From contig OV884015.1 in NCBI GenBank assembly GCA_930367205.1, forward strand, positions 36,695,288 to 36,759,287: a DNA stretch of 64,000 nt, in the 5' to 3' direction. Shown one piece after another: positions 1 through 13,289 of the stretch (its first letter is position 1; each line of letters starts with the position of its first letter). Source of the stretch: Acanthosoma haemorrhoidale (lineage: Eukaryota; Arthropoda; Insecta; Hemiptera; Acanthosomatidae). Under the pieces are notes generated by a model that was given only the letters and a program-made list of their open reading frames with translations, did not search any database and was not told the origin of the DNA. Made by a program: the position numbers and the translations under genes.

Positions 1-345
1 TAGATGATAAATAATAAAACGATGGTTCATGACATTTTTATTTTTATTTAATACGGTATTGGCTGTGATTTTCGAATATCAAATAATGTTTGACTATTTG
101 AGAGATGATATATAGTTAAGGCCCCTTAACTAATCCTAAACCTTGCTAATCCAAAACATTCCTCTCCTATATATAGGATCTCTCGGAGTGTGACCGTATT
201 CAGTTCGTATTCTTATCATTCTTATATTCTTATCGTATTTTCTTTTGTTTTGTTATAAGTTATTTTGTTCTTTTGGCTCGTCCATGTGCAGACTAAGTCA
301 CAATATAAACCTTGTTTAGCTTTCTGAATAAAATGTTTTTAAAAA
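1..345 (+). other. Possible LTR-like promoter fragment at the window edge
   Basis: TATATATA at 168-175 is followed 34 bp later by an arthropod-type initiator TCAGTT (A at 202), and then AATAAA at 327-332. TATA, initiator and close poly(A) signal in about 170 bp is the R-region layout of an LTR retrotransposon, as in the better-supported LTR at 40.0-41.1 kb. No LTR termini or target duplication could be defined, so this may be chance. Confidence 0.25.
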
Positions 346-958
346 CTGATAACCGGTGAAAGATAATTTTATTATATGTTATATGAAGAATTGCATTTCG
401 TACGTCACGTCGATCTACCTGCAATAACCAATGTGAGATACCGCAGTTCTTGGTTGTGCAGGGTTAGTCTATGCTCAAATCTACTCAAATGCACCCTCTC
501 CAAACGGATTCCCGTTGAATAGAAACCTCTGGGGTACCAGGAAATCAAACCCATAATTGGTAGTCAGACGAAGCGGGGAGGGGGAAGACGATGCCCAAGG
601 TAGAACAAGGATATTACACGCATGACTCACTAATGCCTGTCACATAGCTGGGCATTGAGCAGCTGGGTAGCATCCAGCCTGAGTAGATGGTATCTGAAGT
701 GAATTAGGACGCCGGCTGACGAGGTGTGCTGCCAGGCTAATAGAGGCCACCGCGATCCGAGATAGCCCCGATCACCCACCGCCTCTCTTTTTTTATTCAT
801 TTTTTACCGGCTCCCAGAAATAATGCTGTTAGTACTACCTGCTCCCCGTCCATTATCAGTGACACTGTTTAATTGGCGATTCTCTGTCCTTTGACTGGGC
901 CTTTTCTAAGGGAAATATTGTCACGGCCTCAAGTAGTTCAATGTTTCTACAGTTACTT
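346..958. other. Gene-free stretch with a GC-richer island
   Basis: AT-rich on the left; 540-785 is clearly GC-richer and purine-rich and may be part of an old retroelement 5' region. No open frame or recognisable RNA was seen. Confidence 0.3.
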
Positions 959-959
959 G

Positions 960-1177
960 AATTCACTAGCCAAAAACCTAGTATATCTAGTAACAAGTCG
1001 AAGGTGAGCCTCATCACCTAGTGTTGAATATGAGACTATGAACTTTTAACAACAACAAAATTTATTATATTATGCACTCCTCCCAATGCATGTAAATGCA
1101 GGAAGAGGAGAAATCTGTAAATTAAGTTATTTTATTCATTGTATTACTTTTTGAGGTTCTGAAACAAAAAAAAAAAA
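960..1177 (+). repeat. Family A non-LTR retrotransposon, 3' UTR fragment with poly(A)
   Basis: Ends in an A12 tract at 1166-1177. It contains the family's 3' UTR hairpin (AGGTGA, 6-base loop, TCACCT; 1002-1019) and a second stem, CTCCTC ... GAGGAG, near 1078-1112. The same two hairpins and flanking words recur in the other family A copies, which defines the family. The next copy starts directly after the poly(A) tract. Confidence 0.7.
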
Positions 1178-1731
1178 GTATATCTGGGAATTAAAATGGA
1201 CAGAAACTTCCATTTTAGTAACCATTTTGCAAAGAAGTTGAAGCAAACTCGCACGAAGTCTTATCGGCTTACGCATTTATTAACTTCCCCCAATCTATCA
1301 CTATGCCTAAAGCTCATGATATGTAAGAGTGTACTCAGGCCTACTCTGCTGTATGGTGCACCGCTTTTTCGTTATCTGACGTATACGACAGCTCGGCGAC
1401 TCCAACAATTCCAAAACGGCATACTGATGAATGTGGTCAGAGGTACTTCATTCGAGCAGCGGAGCAACAGTGAGCTTCACAAGATCTTTGAGCTGGAACG
1501 CTTTAGTCTTAGGTTCTAGGTTTAGGTTTTAGTTTGTAAGTTTTTCTCCCAGATTGTCAATCTGAGGGTGAGTCCCATCACCTACCATATCTAGTTTATG
1601 TAACCCAGCCTCCTTCAAATGCATCTGCGCATAGCAGAATGAGGAGAAAACTGCCAATTCTTGTTCATTTTTCACATATTGTATTAAATTCAATGGGTTT
1701 AGGGGAAAAAAAAACAAAAAAAAAAACGAAA
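1178..1731 (+). mobile_element. Family A non-LTR retrotransposon, truncated reverse-transcriptase C-terminus plus 3' UTR
   Basis: Positions 1196-1519 encode the extreme C-terminus of a jockey-like ORF2: KSVLRPTLLYGAPLFRYL is the conserved 'ILRP-LTYGAPIW' segment just after the RT domain. A 3' UTR with the hairpin at 1566-1583 follows, then an adenine-rich tail at 1706-1731. It closely matches the minus-strand copy at 31.2-31.7 kb but lacks about 133 bp between the 'FEL' codons and the 3' UTR. It is truncated at its 5' end and cannot be autonomous. Confidence 0.8.
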
Positions 1732-4700
1732 GAGTTCTTGTATATTATGTGAGTGGATTTCATCCATAATTCCATATTGGAATCACTTATTGGAAGATTG
1801 TCAGATCGTACATTCAAAATTGGATTTCCGTACAAATAATAAAGTATTAGCTAAACCTTTCCATCTCGATGGTCTTGTGGTTTATCTGCCTTACTCCTGC
1901 AGTCACGAAGTCCGCTCTTCACCATCTCCCAGCACAGTGCCAATTAGTAGCTAGTTGAATAAACAAATAGATTAATACTTCCCATTGAACTCAGTCCAAT
2001 TACCACCAATTAATAGGTGCCAAAGATTATAGATGAGACCTCCCCCGAGACTTCCCACACCCCTTAATCCTCTCACACCACCTTCAAGCAGGTACTCCTA
2101 GTACAAGTATCCGATTAACATAAATATTCTATATTTTTCCCTCATCCTGAATTTGTAACTAGAGAGCTTGGGGAGAACTATAATAATAAAATATGAGACA
2201 TACTTCCATTCAACACTGCTGATTTAAAGCCCAATGAGTGGGTGAAAACAAAATAACCACAACTTCTCTATACATGTCGGTTGATCTTCTAGCAATTCAA
2301 CCTTAACTGATAATGAACCACCATGGGATTAGCGACTGGCTCGTGATAAACAGAAAATAGTGAGGCACTGGATGGCGTTTACTGAGCATCGACTTTGGAA
2401 TCAAAACCGCGTGCCTATACGTTGGAGTGAAGGATCTACGTCTAATGCCAAAAAGAGGATATAGAGGATGGGCCATTGGTTGGCCTTCACAAGTAAAGAG
2501 GCGTCCAATAAACAGTTATATGTTCAAAACCTTACATGGGAAATATTGTGTAAAACTATGTTAAGGGACAGAGATTGTAAAAGTGGGACGTAGTCGTCAT
2601 AAACGTATATAAGTCGGCATGCCATAAACCGCTGTTTTGGGTGTGTGCCGATTTCCCCGACGGAAGGGAAAGGCGATCCATCTGTAGCGGAGTGTCGTTT
2701 AATGGATGGAGGATTTGACAGACATATCAAATCAAACATATCCCAAGAAGGGATATGGGACCTAACAGCTAGGGTGTCCCTAGTTACATTGGGGGCCATA
2801 GTTGGCGCGATACTGTGCATAACTCAGTCCCAAGAAGGTGTGACAAGGCATACACGAACAAAAATGTGTTCGAACTGTGATTTGAGCAGGACTTGCTTAG
2901 CAGCTGTGCTCTGCTGAAGACTTGGTCTTGGGCAACTGCCGGGAGCGAGTCTGCTGCTTGCTGTGCTGAGGACTGGTCTCGAGCATCTTGAACCCATTGA
3001 TGTATTTCAGTAAGAGATGCGTTTTATAATTAAGCTAGAAGGATCTCTGTATTCTTCCTATCATTTAAATTGAATCAAAGTACATATTCTCTCAGTAAAA
3101 CATTAGTTTTCAATGAAGTACATAAATTTTTATTTTATATAATTGAATTCCTTTGATCACACGTTAATTTATTAAGGTAAGTTACCTTGATTTAGATTTC
3201 AGTTGGGACAATAGAAAATTATTCAAGTATAGTATAATTTGAAATATAAATTCGCGCTAATGTAATACACTCAGGATTTTATAGAAAAATCAAATCGGTC
3301 AGTAGTTGAATAGTTAGATGGCATCTCTACAATTCAAATATTCTAATTATTCCACTAGAGCGTAACAGCTTGGCGTTTGAAGGTGTCAGGTAAATATATA
3401 AACGGATATATGTATCCTTAGAAAATTTACATCATTTATAAATTACCTTACAGTTATATGTATTTGGATAAAGTTGTATATCAGGTAGAGTATATCGGTA
3501 AGCGAGTAAATATTCAAAAACCCGCAGTTCGCTTAACGTAGCAAAACTTCTTCCGGTTATTGCTAAAGTTCCACAGATTAAAAAACTTTTTGACGTGAGT
3601 TATTGTATTTCAATGACGAGTTGAGGTAGAGCAGGACTAACTCCTCAGTCCTACTCTTTGATGTATGTTATGTCGGCAAAGAAAGTGACTGCTTTGTTTG
3701 TATAACAATATCATTGAAGGTTGATTAATAAACTTGTAAGTAACCTTATGAGAAGTGGTGCGTTTGAAATAAATGTCTTTGGAGAAAACCAATTCTAACC
3801 TACCAAAATACGGATAAATAACATCTATTTAACATTATTGAACAAACGGTATGCCATGGGTTGAGATCCACTAAAAAGTACGGAAACGTCCCACACATTC
3901 AGTACTTATCCAATAGACTCGAAGATACTCTAAGCTGGTTCAGTGAAATTGGTAGATCTCTGCGAGGAATTAGATATCGCAATGATTTGGAATGGATGGA
4001 ACGGATTCCATCAGATACCTCTGTGGTACCTGGGCAAGAACGCCTTCAACTGTGGGACGCTCAATTGACATTTCACTGCAAGGGGAACAAGTTGAGAAAA
4101 CGTTAGTGTGTAGAGAAGGTCTACATGACAGTTGGAATAAACAAGTTTCATAGTACAACAGGTCCTATACTTCTAACTTTAAACCTAGGAAAAGTGTAAA
4201 ATTCATTATCTTGCTCTGGAATGACATCTATGACATCTATGTTTGCCAACAATAAAGAGATCACTGGCCCATTACAATTTAAAAACATTTTATTCCGCCA
4301 TTAGATTGAATGTAATTATGCAAATATACGTTCCGTGAATAAGACGCTGTGAAGAGATGAGATGTTTCACGATACACACACTCCATTGTGTGGAAGACCC
4401 GAGACAGGGGTGACCGTAATCAAAACAAGCGGCGATACGAAGGGTAAAAAGAAGCCGAGTGGAGAGTTTAGACAGTTAAAGACTCATGACTGATGAGAGG
4501 TGCTCTATTGGACGGCTGAAAGCGGAGCCTGGCAGCTGACTGATGGGCTCCCGGAAGCGGCTCCTCTCTGGATATTTGCTTTCTGGACCGGACTGTACCC
4601 ACACACCTGGCTGGGCCACGGCCTCCTCTATTATTCAATCCACACTCCCACATCATCGCTCACTAAATAAATACATCCGCGCTCTTACCCGCCCCAATCC

Positions 4701-5680
4701 AAACAGGTTTACAGCAATCAGATAAGGCGGTATCCTCTGCTTATCCAAGTGAAAAACATTGTTATTAGGATAATCTCCTGGCGGGGCCATACGTCTTCTT
4801 TGAGCAGTTCCCTTCTTGTTTTGTTCTTTTGCTCTGCGGTCAACATATATTTCAGCCGGACGGCTTACAGCTCGTATGGGAACATTATTTGTAGAGGATA
4901 CGTTTTATTACCTGATGCGTTGAAAGGCCTTATGTTCCATAAACATACACTCATAATTAAATTATGAAATAAAAATAACTTTTCAATGAAATGTAATTCA
5001 CATTTATTACGATTTTGTATTCATTACATGAATTCAGCAATACAAAATAAAATCCATACCACATCTTTGGGATAAGTCTAATCTGTAGGTGCCGTGGAAG
5101 ATACTCTGATTCAATAAAAGAATTATCTTCTACACATTGAATAACGTACCATATTTAGTCATGCTGGAATACAGGGTTTCGTAACACCTACACGAAGTAT
5201 TAGGGGATAACGAAGAGTGCGTTTTGATATTTTTAATTATGATCATGTTCTACAATATAATTTAGGCATACAGCTTACACTTTAATGAGCCTCTGTGGTA
5301 GAGATGTTAACCTAATGAACAAACTAGTTGACAACTGGTTTTTATCGGCTAGAACTGTATTGTATAATTTAAATATGTATAGACGAACTAAATGGCATAC
5401 AACAGTAAAATCTACATTTGATGATTATTTATTTGTACACAAATAGCTACCCTCTGGTAGTGTACGTAGAGAATAGCTTACATTAAAATTGGCAAGATTA
5501 ACGACAATAACACATTAACTAAAAACAAATAGCAAATCATGTAACATAAAACAAATTAAATATATAAATGGGAATTATCTGGTAAGGTCAGGAGAAGCTA
5601 AAGTGGACTGCATTAATACCTTGACTGCTCACCCCTTTAATCCTCCTCGGAGACTAAAGCGGCAGTGGCTTTGTGACCTG
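1732..5680. other. Gene-free AT-rich stretch
   Basis: No gene or repeat could be identified. Open frames of 81-98 codons at 2524-2917 and 3861-4106 lack recognisable domains. Positions 4380-4745 form a GC/CpG-richer island of unknown role. Confidence 0.4.
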
Positions 5681-5719
5681 TTATAAATACATGACAGTGG
5701 GAGTCCTGGCAATAAGGCT

Positions 5720-5970
5720 AGTTTCTCCAATCATGTCCTGAGCGTCTGTGGCTCTCTGGCTGACGAAGCAGCGTGGGGGATTTCCCAAGACTCCGCTTCC
5801 CCTTTCGCATTCAACGGGAGGTCTCTGGGCTGTTTGTAAATACTGCATGAATGAGCGAATGAATGAAAATTGTAAATATGGTCTGAATGAGGACATTTGT
5901 CACAATTATTTATTGCCCAATGAGGCAGATTGTAATTTTATCACAATAAAGAAGAATCAAAATCAATTGT
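5720..5970 (+). mobile_element. Family B non-LTR retrotransposon, 3' end
   Basis: Positions 5898-5955 read CACAATTATTTATTGCCC ... CACAATAAAGAA, a jockey-type 3' terminus that recurs in reverse orientation at 56.9 and 61.05 kb. The upstream 5760-5850 matches 57.1 kb at both DNA and protein level (GDFPRLRFP versus GDFPRLLLP in the appropriate frames), so it is the tail of an ORF2. A (GAAT)n-like stretch at 5845-5865 lies between ORF and tail. The 5' part is missing. Confidence 0.7.
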
Positions 5971-5989
5971 TGCTTGCGGTCAGCGAACA

Positions 5990-8900
5990 TATGTGTAGTG
6001 AGAAAGGATTTTGATTTATAAGGATTTGTTACTAAGCGTTTCTACAGCACATGAATCTACCCAATAAAGAATTATTCATTCGCGCAGTTAGTGAAACCAA
6101 AAAATGAGATGGCATCATGAACCCCTCGATCACTGGTGTAAAAACTACCAACCAGCCATTGACTAGAAAACGGTACGGCTTTGGTCTGACCACAGGCTCA
6201 GAGAACATCTTACCCACAGGGTGTATGCAAATATAAACACAGCGACCACGACTGTGAAAAGGTCTCGATCCTCGTTCCTGAAATCCATGAGCTCTGTCAC
6301 TGACATCGTACGCCGAAAACTGAATACTCCCCCTCACAAATATGGAAATGAGTCCCAGAAGGTCTCTGGTTCTCATTCGGGAAACTCACCCGCAACAAAT
6401 AACTCTTGAAAATATCAAACATCACCTTTTTTCCATTTTAACCAAGAACAGACATACATTCAGACAGAAAAGCGAACCTGTTTGAAATTAAACCCACTAC
6501 TTTCGGATTTGGAAAAATTCTTCTTCTGCGATTTCTTTTTCGTATCGTTCTTGACTGTGTTGAAGTCATCTCCAGACTTGTCTTATAGAAACCAGCCTAA
6601 AGCGTTTCCTTTTAAATAATGATCTTGTAAACACAATTCAACACTACTGTTGGTTATAGGATAATAAGTTGATTATTATCGTCTTTTGAAACGAAGTAAT
6701 TGCATGTTTTTAATCTCTACATGATCTAAGAAATATTTCATTGGTTAAAATTATCCAACATAATCACAATTGTTCTTTGTTGAATGGGTATCACTACAGG
6801 ATGGATAATTACAGCGGAGCTTGTATCTCATCCACGCTGAGTAACGTAACGCTAGCAATTCATTCCCCGCAGTGAAGCATAATCCTCTAAAAATGAATGT
6901 AGAAACATTCAGAAATAAGAACAGTTCTTCGAGGCTTAGGCCGATAAAATATTTACATAAATCCGGGCTAAAGAGAACACCTGTATATTAGATTAGGTGG
7001 AAGAGCTGGCCGGCTTTGGAATCTACCAGAGCCGAGGAATCTACCTTCATAAATGTCATCCTTGCTCATAAATACCGCTCACTTCTTCACGCCAGCCACC
7101 GTTAATTATCTGGAAAAGAAAATAAACTATAAAACAGGACAACATAATTCATGGATGGAATTTATAAAGTAACTTTATTTTATGTTTTATTGATTTATAG
7201 TCGAACATTTTAAAATCAATAACATAGAGGTCGCGATCGGTATATAATAGTAAAATTTCTCATTAGCGTAAACCTTTGAGTAGAGTACACAACAATCAAT
7301 TTATCGTTAGAAATACGATAATTTATTATTCGGGAATAATATTATCCGAATAAATTTTAAATATAACGCGAAGTGATTTGCTTCACGAATTTCTCAAAAA
7401 TTAAACACATTGGAAATTTCATACCTTAATGTTTAGCTACAACTTTCATCTTACGGACAGCTTACAAATACAGAAGATACAGAATTTAGAGGCCCTGGAG
7501 GACAACACTATTTTCTGCAAAGCTTATATATCATAAGGACAAAAACGATCGCTAATACTTAGAAGGAAACGCATTTGGTTGGTTAGTTGGTTTGTCAATT
7601 ATAGACATACGACCAAATGGTCATGAACGCCTTGTGTTCTTGGTATACCTTGTGTAATACCAGTCCTCCAGCGCTTAACCGAACTCCAGGAGTGGTACAC
7701 TAGGTCAACAAGCCTTGTAGGATGTGGATAAAAAAAAACACTGCTTAACACTTGCAATAGTAATAGCCAAGTGCATGGTACTGATGTTTACATTTTGTGT
7801 TCATGGAAAAAGTCGAAATGCTCCTGGCCTCCTCCAAACATGCTCTAAGGACCCGATGTGCCCCCTCCCCAAACATCAAGCAACAACCTCTAGCACTAAT
7901 TCTTGTATGAAGTTGCTTGTAAGAATAAAAAGGAAATATTAATGTAATATTGAATGAAACACATTTTCAAATGATAAGCAAACAAACGCTGATATTCGAC
8001 AACGCATGAATATAAGGGAAGGAAAAGTATTGAGTGGTACATGAAATCACTCAAATAAAACCATTCATCCCAACCTTAATATTCACCTATGCTTCCTATT
8101 GTGTAGTTTTTATTTTGGTGCCTTAGTACTTGGCACGATTTCCCTTGAATAAGACCGATTATTTCCTGGGAATTATTTCTGAGAAAATTTATATTTTCCA
8201 CTCAGCTTTCTCCAATATTTTACCTCCATCTTCACACTGGCATACACCAAAAATCTCAAACTTTAGTCTCATTCAGGAAGTGGGTGAAGGACCTTTCTCA
8301 AAACGGAATAAACTTTATAACATCAGTCGTAGCCTAGCCCCTTATGATGGCTCCACTAAGGTGTTTAAAAGACAGGCACTTCTGCTACTCCCTCCCTCCT
8401 AAGTTGATCATTACAAGCGTTGGAGTGCTTAAATATTTCGTTTTGGCTTAATTTATTTTCATAAGGGTCTTATTTTCATAAATTTCTTGAGGTATCTGGT
8501 GACATAGTAGTGCCCATATTTGTCTACAGACGTCTTGAGTATCTGAGGATCTCTCCCTCTCAGCCGGAACTTATGGTCTACTCTACAAAAATTTGTTTGC
8601 TGGAATAAAATTAATTGAAACGATTTATTTGACAATATTAAAAATGAATAATTATATAATAACTAATTATTAATTGAACAGGCACTATTTATCCTTATCG
8701 TATTATTACTATTTATCGTAATACTTTATTACAATATAATTCTCTGTAACTTATACTAAAAATATGTTAGGGGAGAATCTTGGAACTCTTCTTGTTTTGC
8801 CAATATACGGTCATCGGATGTCAATAACATCTCACTGCTACTTTCAAGAGGATTTCTAGTCAATTTGACCCATCTCGGTGATTTGCCGACTCCGTATGAC

Positions 8901-11900
8901 TAGTTTAGGACTTGTGCGTCCAACTGCCGATTGATAGTCTGAACAGCGGAGCTTGCAAGAGGGTCATCAAGCGGGTAAGTGAACTCCGTCAGCTTCATCC
9001 TTCGAATACTTATGTTTTATTATAAATATTACACTGCTTGATATTTTAACTAATGGTGTTATCGATTTTTTTCAAGCAGTGACGTCGGTGCCAGCACACC
9101 TCTTCTCGCGGTCTTCAGCTCTTTTTGGGAATAATTTTCGAGTGTTCTTAATTTTCTTCATAATGAAAGATAAAGAGGAACCCTTTCTTCGTCATGAAGG
9201 ATAATAAAAAATTGGTCACTGAAGCATGATTGAAATATACTAAGTACAACATTAGGAAGAAAGACGGGCATAGGTAATTACAATTATTTATCATAATTTG
9301 TTAGTTTGATCGAAGACTAAAGAATGCTAAGAAAAAAATGAAAGTTAAAAAGTAAATAATAATATAAATGTTAGGAAGCATATCTATTTAATTGTTTCTG
9401 GATATTAAACAACCTGTATCAGATAGGGGCGATTTTTTTTTTCTTTCAGTGGGAGGCCAGCATTCCAAGACCGGAGAAATAAGATCGGAGATCGATCAGA
9501 AAAAGAAATGAGTAAGGAGAGTTGCATACGCGTGTGCGTGTGTGAGAGAGAAAGAGAGTGAGACCGAGAGAGAGGGGAAGGGAGAAGACGAGGAGATTTA
9601 AAATAGGGTTCCATTGTTTACGGGCGGCGAAGAATGTCGGTAGCAGGAGAGCTTCGTAGGAGGTCCTCCGGCGGAGCAAGAACGATGACCAGCGACCACT
9701 CCACCGTCGGAGTTCCACGGCTGCCAACATTTCATTTAACGCTCCTGGCGCACATGGCAAGCCGGCCAATTAAGCATATATCTAAATATACTCTCATATA
9801 AAAATGAATTCGGTGACAATTTTTTAATAAATAACAGGATTATTGTACAGGATATCTACATTAGCCACCGATGAATAAAACTGGGACGTAGTCCAAACAA
9901 CACGTTCAAACATAGTCCAACAAAAAGGTGCAAGACTTATCAAGCTGACAAAAAATATTGAATTACTATAGAACTAGAAAGATTAGGAAAATATAGTAAC
10001 TATTACTGAAGGAAAATTACTGTGAAAGGTTGTTGGGATACATTAAAAAAGGAAACGAATAAAATTAAATTATGAATTTTTAGGTTAGTGGGTGATAAGG
10101 AAGTGGCAAAGTCTAGATTTAACGATTGGGAGTGTTGATCAATGACTACTATTGATGGGAATAGAGTTCCAAAGAATGGTCAAAGTAAGGGGGCAATACG
10201 GCTTGGGAGGGCGGGATCTAGTATTGCGATATTGGAATTAGATGAGGTCGTAAAGGAATCGAGAGGAAGAATCCAAGTAAGAATTAGCGACGGGCAGAAA
10301 GGTACTACACAGGTGGCTGAAAAGTTTCCGACCTCAACATGAAGATGATAATAAAATAAATAAAAGCTAGTGAAATAAAAGCTAAAATAAAAGCTTTGCG
10401 TATTCCAACTCGGAGCAGTGATGAGAAATGAGACAGTCTTTGGGATCCCGAATACAAATCTTTGAGAACAATTAATGTGTACTCGTATTTTGATATGTTT
10501 ATCTTCCAACAGTTAATATTAAGTCAAATAAAAAAAATACTAAAGCTTAGTTATGCTTGTATAGCCCCATGTGCCAAATATGCTCCAGCTCCTATTCATT
10601 CGTTCCAACCTAGTTTAGTGCCCACTTTGTCTGGTTGGGTAAGCCGCATCATGTCCTTCCTCAGAGCTAACGGCAGAAAACTGGAAAACAATCCAAAGGA
10701 AAAGAGAGCTCACCCCATACCATGTACGCCTGTTACATAATGAGAAAAACAGCGAAAATTATTACACTGGAAAACGTATAAAAAGAGAAAAAACTGGACA
10801 CAGATATCAACTCGACAAATTATGAACAAGCAAGAGAACACCCTAAAAACATAAAATGGTAATGAGCGCAGGACCAGCACATCTTCACAGTCCAGGTGAC
10901 ATCACTCCTGAGGTACATACAGCCTACAAACTATACATAAAACTACCATGTTCATGTACATAAATTATGCGAAGTATACCTAGACAATATTTAGAAACAA
11001 GTATTTATATCTTATAGCATATATTTGTTACTAAAACTATAAAAAGTTTATAATAATGTGCCCTCTACCTTAGGGAAAAAGCCGAACTCTAATGCTTACA
11101 TTTCTTATGATAATTGACTTGAGAGATCTTGAGGGAGAGGACTTTTCTTACTCATATTTTTTCACGACCTTGCCCACGTTGTTCCCATTTGTTGGTTTTG
11201 TTGATTAAACTTTAAAATTTCAGATCTAGTATATCATTTTTACTGCTACTACCTTAGAACGTATTCAGGCAGACTGATGAAAGATTATCACCCTGCTACT
11301 TAAAAGTGGAGCCTCTCCCTACCAAAACTTTGAGTCGCGGACCAGTACCCAGAACTTTCCTGAGAACACGGTTGGTTGTAAGTATTTGAAAAAATGATAA
11401 CTTTAAAAAAAAACCGCAAGAGAATTCTTCAGATAACACACAGGTACATCAGAAACCTACTCACGTATCTCCCCACAGATTATCCCTAATTATCAAACCC
11501 AAATTATCTTTTTCAGGTATCTCGACCAAAAATAATGATTTTTTTTTCTCTTTTCCCAACTTAATTTTTTACAATAATAGTCACACAATTAAGAATTGTT
11601 AAGTCCCACGACCCTCCTTGCTATGTTCCTCACTGGCTGATTGACGGGACAATACTTTTCTGCAATGAGTTGCTAAGGTGTTCCAATCAATATGAGTATT
11701 AGTACCGTAGAGAAAAAAGAAAAAAACTAAATAGCTAGAGATGGGCATGATAAATCAATTAATGCATTACTTGAGAGCTTTTCTGGTAGATATTTTATTT
11801 GTTTGATAAAAAAACTCATTTAAAAACGATTTCCTTGTCTTCAAAGAAAGTGATAAAAATAAATAATGTAGGTGATAATAATAACGACAATTAACATACA

Positions 11901-13200
11901 TTATTAGACATTAGATAATTAACATTATCTACTAATTAACATTAGACAATTATCATTAGATAATACTAATTTTTTTTAATAACTGTTCAGATTACATCAC
12001 TAAGTTTTTTTGTTTAATTAGGCTGATTATCTTATGGTCGTTACCCTTTTCTATGAAGTGTGAGGCGAATTGTTCTGGAGAGCACCTATCGTTTAAATCT
12101 AGTTATACCAGGTGACAATCGGACTCGTGCCGTTCTGGTCAACAGTCGACCTTTATTTGGCAAGGTTTTATGAAACAATGAAACCAAACAAGGCATCTGA
12201 TTATTGAATATGTTTTTAATGTTACACGTACGTTATACAATTCAAACAGTACGATTCACGCAGCTCTATTTGTATGCGTAACAACCAATGATTCTAGACA
12301 AATGTGATGGATAACACTTATTTTTCATGGTTTTATTTTATTTTTAGCGTCATTGGGATAACAAATGGAACTACCATGGAAATACCACCATACCAATACC
12401 TTTACCAGCATGACTTTAAAAATATATTAGTCGAGTTAAATTTTCAAACATGATGTTGATGACATTTTGTAATTATAGTTAAAAAAAAATACATATCATT
12501 AATCAGTACTCAGGAAGTTTCATTGAATACCCTTCTCAAAATTATACGAATTTGATTAATACCGAAGACATAACTTCTTTACATGTAATGGGATCTCTGC
12601 CCCAGATAACGATTTCTGTTTTTGCACGAATAAAGTCGGTAGTAAATTAACTAATGGACTAATAGTTCAAGATGAAAGACATATGAATGAGTATAGATTT
12701 CTTTGGGGTGTTTGCCGGCTTGTGTAAACCTTAATAACTGACTGAAACATCTTCTGTCTGCACACAGTTTTTTTTGACAAAAATTGTTTAATTGTTAACT
12801 GCGGGGAGACAAAAGTTGTTTTTAATCATCTGAGGATAGAAGTGTACTAATAAGTCGTTCAAATATGTCGGAAATTTGTTTATCAACTAAAAGTAATTAA
12901 CACAGCAGGTGGTAAAATCAATTTTCTTGTGTAAACAAAAAAAAATTGAAATAAAAAGTTGCTTGAAAAATAATTTACACTCCTGGACGACATTTCACTT
13001 GCAAATTAACCCTGTTGCTCAGCCCTTAAACCAGCTTGGATGGCCATTTAAGCTGGGACAAGTCCCCCCGGCTTGGGGCATTATTTATAACCCATAATTA
13101 TCCTATCTTATTCTTTATATCTTCATAACCCCTTCTCACTCCTCGGAAGATGTTAAAATGCTTTTAGAGAAACATAACAATTTATTTCATCACGGCAAAC
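5990..13200. other. Gene-free AT-rich stretch with scattered GC-richer islands
   Basis: No credible gene. Islands of higher GC/CpG content lie at 6110-6380, 8540-8600, 8860-9000 and 9600-9770. The rest is AT-rich with short homopolymers. Short open frames (for example 8130-8402 and 10142-10342) have no recognisable features. Confidence 0.4.
9530..9600 (+). repeat. GT/GA-rich simple sequence
   Basis: A (GT)n-like run changes to a degenerate (GA)n run for about 70 bp, just before a GC-richer segment. Confidence 0.8.
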
Positions 13201-13214
13201 ATTTTAGCTCTTGA

Positions 13215-13289
13215 GTCGGGTCGTTAATTCGGTTCCCACCCGTAACGTCTATGGGTGGCAGTTTGGCAGCCGACTCTCTTGAATTAACG
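13215..13289. other. Cluster of perfect inverted repeats
   Basis: CGTTAATTC (13222-13230) pairs with GAATTAACG (13281-13289), CCACCC (13236-13241) with GGGTGG (13253-13258), and AGTCGG (13215-13220) with CCGACT (13270-13275). It lies in a GC-richer patch. The GTTAAT/ATTAAC cores resemble homeodomain-type sites. It could be a regulatory element or a small mobile element end; nothing decides this. Confidence 0.4.

Noticed and set aside
273..283. TTGGCTCGTCC resembling a tRNA-Pro primer-binding site
   Set aside because: Only about nine bases match, and a poly(A) signal follows it, which is the wrong order for an LTR-PBS junction.
2524..2917. Overlapping frames of 90 and 98 codons on both strands
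   Set aside because: Both strands are open over the same GC-richer stretch, so neither is evidence of coding; no family resemblance.
8130..8402. 90-codon open frame in the left gene-free region
   Set aside because: No recognisable domain or nearby exon partners; not supported as a gene.
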